Positions 12,616 to 18,603 of a stretch of DNA of 18,603 nucleotides are shown piece by piece. The position numbers were made by a program, and so were the translations under genes. The stretch comes from an uncultured Porphyromonadaceae bacterium. Lineage in GTDB: Bacteria; Bacteroidota; Bacteroidia; Bacteroidales; Muribaculaceae. Location: assembly GCA_947166165.1 (NCBI GenBank), contig CAMVDK010000022.1, positions 1 to 18,603 of the forward strand, read 5' to 3'. Numbering within the stretch: the first letter of the stretch is position 1; each line of letters opens with the position of its first letter. The notes under the pieces are model-generated. The model made no database searches and was not told where the DNA came from. It saw nothing but the letters and a program-made list of their open reading frames with translations.

Positions 12616-14301
12616 ATGCTTCAGATTAGATGCAAAAACAACAACATCACCAAGAGTTTCCCCGAAGGAACCTCGCTGCTTGATGTTTACCAGGAGTTTG
12701 CCGACGAGCTCCAGTTCACCTATCCCGTGGTGTCGGCCAAAGTGAACAATGCCTCGCAAGGGCTCAAGTTCCGCCTGTTCCAGAACCGCGACGTGGAATT
12801 CATGGACGCGCGCGAGGGCTCGGGGCACCGCGTGTATGTGCGCTCGCTCTGCTTCGTGCTCTACAAGGCCACGAGCGACCTGTTTCCCGGCAGCAAACTC
12901 TTCATCGAATATCCGCTCTCGCTGGGCTACTACTGCAATTTCAAGAAGCGCACGCCCGACCCGCTCACCGAGGCCGACATCGACCGCATACGCGAGCGGA
13001 TGCGCGAAATCGTGGACATGGACATGCCCTTCCGCCGCCACGAAGCCACCACCGAGGAGGCCGTGCGCGTGTTTGCCGACCGTGGGTTCTCCGACAAGGT
13101 GAAACTGCTCGAGACCAGCGGACAAATCTACAGCGACTACTACACGCTGGGCGACACCGTGGACTACTACTACGGCCCGCTGGTGCCCTCGGCAGGCTAC
13201 CTGAAGGTGTGGGAAGTGGAGTATTATCATGGAGGAATCCTGCTGCGCGTGCCCGACAAGAACGACCCCACCAAACTGGCCCCCAAGGTGGACATGCCGC
13301 GCACCTTCGAGATGTTTGCCGAAAAGGTGCGCTGGGACATCATCATGCGCCTGTCGAACGCCGGCGACGTGAACAAGGCCATCCTCAAGGGCCACGCCTC
13401 CGAACTCATCCAGGTGAGCGAGGCCTTGCAGGAGAAGAAAATCGTGCAGATTGCCGAGGAAATCGACCGCCGCTTCCGCGCCGAAAGCGACCCCATCCGC
13501 CTGGTGCTCATCACCGGGCCGTCGAGCTCGGGCAAGTCGACGCTGTGCAAGCGCCTGTCCATCCAACTGCTGGCTTGCGGACTGAGGCCGATGTCGTTCT
13601 CGACCGACGACTACTTTGTCAACCGCGAGGACACGCCCCTGCTGCCCAACGGACAATATGACTTCGACAACATCAAGGCCGTGGACAGCGACCTGCTCGA
13701 AGACCACCTGATGCGCCTCATGGCCGGCGAGCGCGTCGAGGTGCCAGAATTCAACTTCACCACCGGCAAGCGCGAGTACAACGGCAAGCGACTCAAACTC
13801 AAGGGCGACACCGTGCTCATCATGGAAGGCATCCACGCCCTGAACCCGCTGCTCACGCGCCACATCCCCGACTCGGCCAAGTTCAAGGTCTATGTGTCGG
13901 CACTGACGAGCATCTCGCTCGACGACCACAACTGGGTGCCCACGCGCGACAACCGCCTGCTGCGGCGCATCATACGCGACTACAACAAGGGCGCGTTCAG
14001 CGCCCGCGAAACCATCAGCCAGTGGCAGAGCGTGTGCGAGGCCGAGGAAAAATGGATTTTCCCCTTCCAGGAAACGGCCGACGTGATGTTCAACTCGGCG
14101 CTCAACATCGAGTTTGCCGTGCTGCGCACCCACGCCGAGGTCATCCTGGCCTCAGTGCCCAAAAACTGCCCCGAATACAGCGAGGCCCACCGCCTGCTCA
14201 AGTTCATCCACTACTTCATCCCCGTCGAGGACAAGGAAATCCCGCCCACAAGCATCATGCGCGAGTTCCTGGGTGGCTCCAGTTTCAAATACGCTCGCTA
14301 G
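12616..14301 (+). CDS. Nucleoside (uridine/cytidine-like) kinase with N-terminal TGS-like domain
   Basis: The 561-residue cytosolic protein has an N-terminal TGS-like region (MLQIRCKNNNITKSFPEGTS, about 1-65). A middle segment (about 66-250) resembles the threonyl-tRNA-synthetase second additional domain; its LYKATSDLFPG and SGQIYSDYYTLGDTVDYYYG stretches are conserved in this family. The C-terminal P-loop kinase of the uridine kinase/phosphoribulokinase superfamily (about 290-500) carries Walker A GPSSSGKST (301-309), FSTDDYF (328-334), PEFNFTTGKR and VLIMEGIHALNP. This architecture is that of the Bacteroidota protein usually annotated as nucleoside kinase, which phosphorylates nucleosides for pyrimidine salvage; the role of the synthetase-like domains is unknown. 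It is not a fusion unique to this strain. The start at 12616 begins exactly at the TGS domain. Confidence 0.88.
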   Translation: MLQIRCKNNNITKSFPEGTSLLDVYQEFADELQFTYPVVSAKVNNASQGLKFRLFQNRDVEFMDAREGSGHRVYVRSLCFVLYKATSDLFPGSKLFIEYPLSLGYYCNFKKRTPDPLTEADIDRIRERMREIVDMDMPFRRHEATTEEAVRVFADRGFSDKVKLLETSGQIYSDYYTLGDTVDYYYGPLVPSAGYLKVWEVEYYHGGILLRVPDKNDPTKLAPKVDMPRTFEMFAEKVRWDIIMRLSNAGDVNKAILKGHASELIQVSEALQEKKIVQIAEEIDRRFRAESDPIRLVLITGPSSSGKSTLCKRLSIQLLACGLRPMSFSTDDYFVNREDTPLLPNGQYDFDNIKAVDSDLLEDHLMRLMAGERVEVPEFNFTTGKREYNGKRLKLKGDTVLIMEGIHALNPLLTRHIPDSAKFKVYVSALTSISLDDHNWVPTRDNRLLRRIIRDYNKGAFSARETISQWQSVCEAEEKWIFPFQETADVMFNSALNIEFAVLRTHAEVILASVPKNCPEYSEAHRLLKFIHYFIPVEDKEIPPTSIMREFLGGSSFKYAR

Positions 14302-14303
14302 TT

Positions 14304-14346
14304 CAATGCACAATTTCGCGATGCACAATGCACAATTTCGCGATGC
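14304..14346. repeat. Perfect 21-bp direct repeat at 22-bp period, GCACAAT family copy E
   Basis: Positions 14304-14324 and 14326-14346 are identical over 21 bp and separated by one A. Each copy contains GCACAAT followed by TTCGCGATGC, which includes the palindrome TCGCGA. The block starts immediately behind the nucleoside-kinase TAG stop and precedes the ferritin promoter. The TTCGCGATG part parallels the TTTGCGATG insert in the array at 9341-9412, marking it as the same family. Confidence 0.85.
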
Positions 14347-14415
14347 GTAAGTTTAAAGCAGTGCAAATATCGCTAATTATATTCAATAGGTGATACAATG
14401 GCGCACGGAATTGCG

Positions 14416-14423
14416 TATATTTG
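14416..14423 (+). promoter_or_regulatory. -7 element for ferritin
   Basis: TATATTTG is an exact TAnnTTTG match 31 nt before the ferritin ATG at 14455. No convincing -33 TTTG is present. The position argues for the 14455 start rather than an upstream ATG at 14398. Confidence 0.55.
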
Positions 14424-14454
14424 CATCACAAATCTGTTTATAATTAATAAGGAA

Positions 14455-14940
14455 ATGAACATTACGAAGAAAATGCAAGACGCGTTCAACGCGCAAATCA
14501 CAGCCGAACTGTATTCGTCGAACCTGTATCTGCAGATGGCCTTCTGGTTCCGCAAGGAGGGTTGGAAGGGCTTTGCCCAGTGGATGTTCAAGCACAGCGA
14601 CGAGGAGAAGCAGCACGCCCTCGAGATGGCCGCCTTCGTGCTCGACCGTGGCGGCGAGGCGCTGGTGGCTGCCATCGACGCTCCCGAGTGCGACTTCAAG
14701 GATCCGAAAGAGGTGTTCGAGCGCACGCTCAAGCACGAGCAGTGGGTCACCGAGAAAATCAACGAACTGGCCGATGTGGCCGACGAGTTGCACGACCGCG
14801 CGTCGATCAACTTTGTCGACAAGTTCATCGACGAGCAGGTGGAGGAGGAAAAGTCGGTGCGCGACATCCTGAACCTGTTCCGCCACCGCGACGGCCACAC
14901 CGTGGCCACGATCGACGACATCGTCGGCACCCAGGAGTGA
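14455..14940 (+). CDS. ftnA: Ferritin (bacterial non-heme, FtnA-like)
   Basis: The 161-residue four-helix-bundle protein oxidises Fe(II) and stores iron in a 24-subunit shell in the cytosol. Ferroxidase ligands line up with E. coli FtnA: Glu18 (ITAELYSSNLYLQ), Glu51 and His54 (DEEKQHALEMA), Glu95 (KHEQWVTEKI), Gln128 and Glu131 (FIDEQVEEEKS). Length is standard and no heme-ligand methionine typical of bacterioferritin is evident. ATG at 14455 gives the canonical N-terminus (MNITKKMQDAFNAQI) and follows a consensus -7 element. It is monocistronic, closed by a strong hairpin terminator 26 nt after the stop. No iron- or peroxide-responsive operator was recognised. Confidence 0.95.
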   Translation: MNITKKMQDAFNAQITAELYSSNLYLQMAFWFRKEGWKGFAQWMFKHSDEEKQHALEMAAFVLDRGGEALVAAIDAPECDFKDPKEVFERTLKHEQWVTEKINELADVADELHDRASINFVDKFIDEQVEEEKSVRDILNLFRHRDGHTVATIDDIVGTQE

Positions 14941-14965
14941 CCACGACACAAGTCAAAACATCAAT

Positions 14966-15006
14966 CAGGCATCTGGCAGCAACAAGCCGCCAGATGCCTG
15001 GTTTTT
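14966..15006 (+). terminator. Intrinsic terminator after ferritin
   Basis: CAGGCATCTGGC (14966-14977) and GCCAGATGCCTG (14989-15000) form a perfect 12-bp stem with an 11-nt loop, followed by GTTTTTC. This is a textbook rho-independent terminator for the plus strand. It lies between convergent ferritin and uvrB, so the same hairpin may also act on uvrB transcripts, although no long T run follows on that strand. Confidence 0.9.
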
Positions 15007-15035
15007 CATTGACAGGCACGTGGTCAAAATGAGCG

Positions 15036-17126
15036 TCAGAGCCGGGCCTGGCGCTTGATGATTTCGTCGCGGTACTGTGCGGCTTCGAGGAAGTCCATGC
15101 GCTTGGCGGCGTCGACCATCTGCTGCTTGAGCCGCGCGATGGCGGCCTCGATTTGCGGCTTGGTCATGTAGGCGACCACAGGGTCGGCAGCCACACCGGC
15201 GGCGGTGTCGAACTCGGCGGCGGCAGTCTGAGCCACCTGTTCGGCGTGCTGCTTGACGGCGCTGTAGTCGTCGACGTTGCTCTCGTAGCGGCGCGCGCTC
15301 TTCTTCTTCTCGTCGGGGCGCGTCATGTCGGTGTCGTGGCCGATGATGGCCTGACGGGCCTTGACGATGGCCTGCGGCGTGATGCCGTGCTCGTCGTTGT
15401 ACTTGAGCTGGAGTGTGCGCCGCCGCTCGGTCTCGTCGATGGTGAGCTGCATCGACTCGGTGATGTGGTCGGCATACATGATGACGAGTCCGTTCAGGTT
15501 GCGGGCGGCGCGTCCGGCGGTCTGGGTGAGCGACCGCCGGCTGCGGAGGAATCCCTCCTTGTCGGCATCGAGGATGGCCACTAGGCTGACCTCGGGCAGG
15601 TCGAGTCCCTCGCGGAGCAGGTTCACGCCCACGAGCACGTCGATGGCCCCGGCGCGGAGGTCGTCGAGAATCTGAATGCGGTCCATGGTCTCCACGTCGC
15701 TGTGCATGTAGGCGCACCGCACGTCGGCGCGGGCCAGATAGTCGGTGAGTTCTTCGGCCATGCGCTTGGTGAGCGTGGTGACGAGCGTGCGCTCGCCGTG
15801 CTCGATGCGCAGCTGGATTTCCTCCATGAGGTCGTCGATCTGGTTGTGCGAGGGCCTGACGATGATTTGCGGGTCGAGCAGGCCGGTGGGCCGGATGATT
15901 TGCTCGGTGACCACGCCCTCGCTCTGCTGGAGCTCGAAGTCGGCCGGAGTGGCGCTCACGTAGATGGTCTGGTGGGTCATCTGCATGAACTCCTCGAAGC
16001 GGAGCGGACGGTTGTCGAGGGCGGCCTCGAGCCTGAAGCCGTAGTGCACGAGGTTGGTTTTCCGCGACTGGTCGCCTCCATACATGGCGCGGATTTGCGG
16101 AATGGTGACGTGGCTCTCGTCGATGATGGTGAGGAAGTCGTCGGGGAAATAGTCGAGCAGGCAGAAGGGGCGCATGCCGGGCCGCCGGCCGTCGAAGTAG
16201 CGCGAGTAGTTCTCGATGCCGGAGCAGTAGCCTATCTCGCGCATCATCTCCATGTCGTAGGTGACGCGTTCCTTGAGCCGCTTGGCCTCGGCGTAGCGGT
16301 TCTCGCGGTTGAAGGCGGCCACCTGCGTGTCGAGGTCGCTGGCAATCTGGCTCATGGCGGCTGCCATGCGCTCCTTGGTGGTGACGAAGATGTTGGCCGG
16401 GAAGACGCGGAATCCGTCCACGCTCTCTCTGGGCATCTGCGTGGTGGGGTCGAGCACCTGCATCGACTCTATTTCGTTGCCCCAGAAGATGACGCGCAGC
16501 ATGATGTCCTCGTCGCTGAGGAAGATGTCGACGGTGTCGCCCTTGACGCGGAAATTGCCCATGTGCATGTCCACCTCGTTGCGCGAGTAGAGCGCGTCGA
16601 CCAGGCGGCGGAGCAGGGTGTCGCGGTCGAGCGTGTCGCCCACGTGCAGCTCGATGGCGTTGGCGCTGATGTCGTCGGGGTTGCCCATGCCGTAGAGGCA
16701 CGACACGCTCGAGACGACCACGATGTCGCGGCGTCCGCTGAGCAGCGCGGTGACGGTGCTCAGCCTGAGGCGCTCAATCTCGTCGTTGATGGCCAGGTCT
16801 TTCTCGATGTATTTGTCGGTCGACGGGATGTAGGCCTCGGGCTGGTAGTAGTCGTAGTAGCTGACAAAGTAGTGGACCGAGTTCTCGGGGAAGAAGCTCT
16901 TGAACTCGGCGTAGAGCTGCGCGGCGAGGGTCTTGTTGTGCGAGAGCACGAGCGTGGGCCGCTGGGTGCGGGCGATGACGTTGGCCATGGTGAACGTCTT
17001 TCCCGAGCCGGTCACGCCGAGCAGCGTCTGGTAGGGGATGCCGTCGGCCACGCCTCGTGTGAGCTCGTCGATAGCTTTCGGCTGGTCGCCTGTGGGGGCG
17101 TATTGCGAGTGGAGTTGGTAGGCCAT
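15036..17126 (-). CDS. uvrB: Excinuclease ABC subunit B
   Basis: The 696-residue DNA-repair helicase-like protein receives damaged DNA from UvrA and recruits UvrC in nucleotide-excision repair. Helicase motif I/Walker A is GVTGSGKT (37-44). The damage-probing beta-hairpin is at YDYYQPEAY (91-99), motif II is DESH (336-339), and helicase C-terminal motifs include GVNLLREGLDLPEV and QTAGRAARN. The C-terminal UVR domain that contacts UvrC is present (IARLKQQMVDAAKRMDFLEA region, about 660-696). Length and order are normal for UvrB. It starts 13 nt after the asd stop, so the two genes are probably co-transcribed. Confidence 0.98.
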   Translation of the reverse strand: MAYQLHSQYAPTGDQPKAIDELTRGVADGIPYQTLLGVTGSGKTFTMANVIARTQRPTLVLSHNKTLAAQLYAEFKSFFPENSVHYFVSYYDYYQPEAYIPSTDKYIEKDLAINDEIERLRLSTVTALLSGRRDIVVVSSVSCLYGMGNPDDISANAIELHVGDTLDRDTLLRRLVDALYSRNEVDMHMGNFRVKGDTVDIFLSDEDIMLRVIFWGNEIESMQVLDPTTQMPRESVDGFRVFPANIFVTTKERMAAAMSQIASDLDTQVAAFNRENRYAEAKRLKERVTYDMEMMREIGYCSGIENYSRYFDGRRPGMRPFCLLDYFPDDFLTIIDESHVTIPQIRAMYGGDQSRKTNLVHYGFRLEAALDNRPLRFEEFMQMTHQTIYVSATPADFELQQSEGVVTEQIIRPTGLLDPQIIVRPSHNQIDDLMEEIQLRIEHGERTLVTTLTKRMAEELTDYLARADVRCAYMHSDVETMDRIQILDDLRAGAIDVLVGVNLLREGLDLPEVSLVAILDADKEGFLRSRRSLTQTAGRAARNLNGLVIMYADHITESMQLTIDETERRRTLQLKYNDEHGITPQAIVKARQAIIGHDTDMTRPDEKKKSARRYESNVDDYSAVKQHAEQVAQTAAAEFDTAAGVAADPVVAYMTKPQIEAAIARLKQQMVDAAKRMDFLEAAQYRDEIIKRQARL

Positions 17127-17139
17127 CGTTGTGTGTGGG

Positions 17140-18156
17140 TTAAGACTTGCGCCCGCGGTGGGCGAGGAGATACTGGCCGATTTGCACGGCGTTGAGCGCG
17201 GCTCCCTTCTTGATTTGGTCGCCCACCACCCAGAAGGTGAGTCCGTAGTCGCTGCTCAGGTCTTCGCGAATGCGCCCCACGTAGACGGGGTCCTTGCTGG
17301 TGCAGTCTTTGGGCATGGGGTAGACGTTGGCCCGCGGCTCGTCCATGACCACCACGCCGGGGGCGAGCTGCAGGGCGGCACGGGCCTGGTCGGGGGTGAT
17401 GGGGTCTTCGCACTCAATCCAGATGGCCTCGCTGTGGGCGCGCATCACCGGCACGCGCACGCAGGTGGCGCTCACGCGGATGTCGCTGTGCATGATTTTG
17501 CGTGTCTCGTGATACATCTTCGCCTCCTCGCGGGTGTAGTTGTTGTCGAGAAAGACATCGATGTGCGGAATCACGTTGTAGGCCAGCTGGTGCTGGAAGT
17601 GCTTGACGGTGGTCTCGAGTTTGCCGTGGGCAATCTCGCTCTGCTGCAGGGCGAGCTCGTCCATGGCCTCGAGTCCGGCTCCGCTGGCGGCCTGATAGCT
17701 GGCCACCTGCACGTTCTTGATGTGCGAGAGGTTGTCGAGCGGCTTGAGGGCCACCACCATGAGGATGGTGGTGCAGTTGGGGTTGGCGATGATGTGCTTG
17801 GGCGCGTGGAGGGCGTCCTCGCCGTTGACCTCGGGCACCACCAGGGGCACGTCGTCGTCGAGGCGGAAGGCGCTGGAGTTGTCGATCATCGTGCATCCGA
17901 ATTTGGTGATGGTGGGTGCGAACTCCACGGCGGTCTTGGCCCCGGCCGAGACGAAGGCGATGTCGATGTCGCGGAAGTCGTCGTTGTGCTGCAGGAGCTG
18001 CACCACATAGTCTTCGCCACGGAAGGTGAAGATGCGGCCCGCGCTGCGCTTCGAGCCGAAGAGCACGAGCTCGTCGACGGGGAAGTTCTGCTCGTCGAGC
18101 ACGCGCATGAATTCTTGTCCTACGGCGCCGCTGGCGCCAACGATTGCAACTTTCAT
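17140..18156 (-). CDS. asd: Aspartate-semialdehyde dehydrogenase
   Basis: The 338-residue NADPH-dependent enzyme reduces aspartyl phosphate to aspartate semialdehyde, the branch point to lysine/diaminopimelate, threonine and methionine. It shows the Rossmann loop GASGAVG (7-13), IDNSSAFR (91-98), the catalytic Cys128 in ANPNCTTI, the ASGAGLEAM loop (about 157-165), and the substrate-binding RVPVMRAHSEA region containing the catalytic His. Length is standard. It is followed closely by uvrB and preceded, after 126 nt, by an argB-like gene; the gap holds a CTAG repeat array and no promoter I could identify. Its product feeds the pathway completed by dapF in this window. Confidence 0.97.
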   Translation of the reverse strand: MKVAIVGASGAVGQEFMRVLDEQNFPVDELVLFGSKRSAGRIFTFRGEDYVVQLLQHNDDFRDIDIAFVSAGAKTAVEFAPTITKFGCTMIDNSSAFRLDDDVPLVVPEVNGEDALHAPKHIIANPNCTTILMVVALKPLDNLSHIKNVQVASYQAASGAGLEAMDELALQQSEIAHGKLETTVKHFQHQLAYNVIPHIDVFLDNNYTREEAKMYHETRKIMHSDIRVSATCVRVPVMRAHSEAIWIECEDPITPDQARAALQLAPGVVVMDEPRANVYPMPKDCTSKDPVYVGRIREDLSSDYGLTFWVVGDQIKKGAALNAVQIGQYLLAHRGRKS

Positions 18157-18194
18157 GATTGGTTTTCCTTTTTGATTGGGGTGGGCTGGAAATA

Positions 18195-18286
18195 CTAGGT
18201 AAACTAGTAATACTAGTAATACTAGTAATACTAGTTATACTAGATTTTCTAGATTCTCTAGTGATGCTGGATTCTCTAGCTGCTAG
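18195..18286. repeat. CTAG array 2: nine CTAG cores on a 9-bp grid plus one off-grid
   Basis: CTAG starts at 18195, 18204, 18213, 18222, 18231, 18240, 18249, 18258 and 18276, exactly 9 bp apart except that the unit at 18267 reads CTGG. A further CTAG at 18283 is off the grid and contains the TAG stop of the argB-like gene. Units change along the array from ACTAGTAAT-type on the asd side to TCTAGATTC-type on the argB side. The array fills most of the argB-asd intergenic region. Confidence 0.9.
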
Positions 18287-18603
18287 CGCTTGATGTGGGT
18301 GCCGAGCGCGAGGTCGGCGAGCTGGTCGGCGTTGGTGATGATGACCTCGTTCACGCCGTGGTCGATGGCGCTGAAGGCGTTGTCGAGCTTGTTGACAAAC
18401 CAGTCCTTGATCATGTCCATGTCGCGCATGGCCTTGTAGCGCGAGCGCTTGAGTTCGGCGACCACGGTGTCGGGGTCGTCGACGTTGAGCAGCACGCCTT
18501 TCTCTCTGAAGCAGTACACGAGGGTGACGTCGTAGCGGTGGGCGAGGGCCTTGGCCACTTCGGCGGCCATGGCGTCGGTCTCGTTGAAGAGCAGCGCGCC
18601 CTT
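18283..18603 (-). CDS. argB: Acetylglutamate kinase-like protein, C-terminal fragment
   Basis: Only the last 106 residues are in the window; the start lies beyond the right edge. The sequence has the amino-acid-kinase C-terminal pattern: NETDAMAAEVAKALA, YDVTLVYCFREKGVLLNVDD, then VNKLDNAFSAIDHGVNEVII and ITNADQLADLALGTHIKR. The YCFxxKGVL and KLDNAF.AID.GV.EV stretches match Bacteroidota acetylglutamate kinases, which phosphorylate N-acetylglutamate in arginine synthesis. The nucleotide-binding N-terminus cannot be checked, so another amino-acid kinase remains possible. It ends in TAG inside the edge of the CTAG array. It points the same way as asd and uvrB, 126 nt upstream of asd. Confidence 0.75.
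   Translation of the reverse strand, partial: KGALLFNETDAMAAEVAKALAHRYDVTLVYCFREKGVLLNVDDPDTVVAELKRSRYKAMRDMDMIKDWFVNKLDNAFSAIDHGVNEVIITNADQLADLALGTHIKR

Noticed and set aside
12577..14133. A 518-codon open frame opposite the nucleoside kinase
   Set aside because: No recognisable motif; the plus-strand frame has Walker A and conserved kinase segments.
15702..17195. Long plus-strand frame opposite uvrB, and a long out-of-frame minus frame at 14965-16701
   Set aside because: Both overlap the fully conserved uvrB frame and show only Arg/His- or Val/Gly-rich shadow composition.

Overview
The window looks like a stretch of chromosome from a GC-rich (roughly 60% by eye) member of the Bacteroidales, plausibly a gut Muribaculaceae- or Prevotellaceae-type organism. 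The evidence is: TAnnTTTG-type -7 promoter elements in front of most transcription units, some with a TTTG-like -33 box about 19 nt upstream; a DUF4369/thioredoxin-like lipoprotein; dockerin-like EF-hand repeats in a non-cellulosomal setting; the TGS-containing nucleoside kinase typical of this phylum; a TonB-dependent receptor; and A-rich leaders without clear Shine-Dalgarno sequences. The taxon is an inference. I saw no tRNA, rRNA, CRISPR array, insertion sequence or phage gene.

Layout. 1-1999 (minus): a secreted protein with two N-terminal dockerin-like repeats, followed by the N-terminus of a TonB-dependent receptor that runs off the left edge. 2180-3295 (plus): a solitary glycosyltransferase. 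3303-3342: a 9-bp CTAG repeat array between convergent genes. 3349-4428 (minus): a lipoprotein with DUF4369 and a thioredoxin-like fold that lacks CXXC. 4584-9325 (minus): a compact probable operon of a MltD-like lytic transglycosylase, a GH20 beta-N-acetylhexosaminidase and a fold-III PLP-dependent decarboxylase; the last two overlap by 4 nt. 9517-10695 (minus): a MalY/PatB-type cystathionine beta-lyase, divergent from diaminopimelate epimerase dapF (about 10994-11827, plus). 11939-12475 (plus): a small secreted protein of unknown function. 12616-14301 (plus): a TGS/uridine-kinase-like nucleoside kinase. 14455-14940 (plus): ferritin with a strong intrinsic terminator. 15036-17126 and 17140-18156 (minus): uvrB and asd, 13 nt apart. 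18283-18603 (minus): the C-terminus of an acetylglutamate kinase-like gene, separated from asd by a second CTAG array.

How the genes work together. Several belong to aspartate-family amino-acid and cell-wall metabolism: asd makes aspartate semialdehyde, dapF makes meso-diaminopimelate, and PatB acts on cystathionine. The transglycosylase/hexosaminidase/decarboxylase cluster could process peptidoglycan, or another GlcNAc-containing glycan, and then decarboxylate an amino acid; the substrate of the decarboxylase is unknown. The rest is general housekeeping: DNA repair, iron storage and nucleoside salvage.

The most unusual content is non-coding. There are two short arrays in which CTAG recurs every 9 bp, each lying directly behind the TAG stop of a minus-strand gene. 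A second repeat family built on the 7-mer ATTGTGC/GCACAAT occupies at least four intergenic regions. No clear multi-gene defence or biosynthetic novelty is visible; these repeats and the transglycosylase operon are the best candidates for follow-up.
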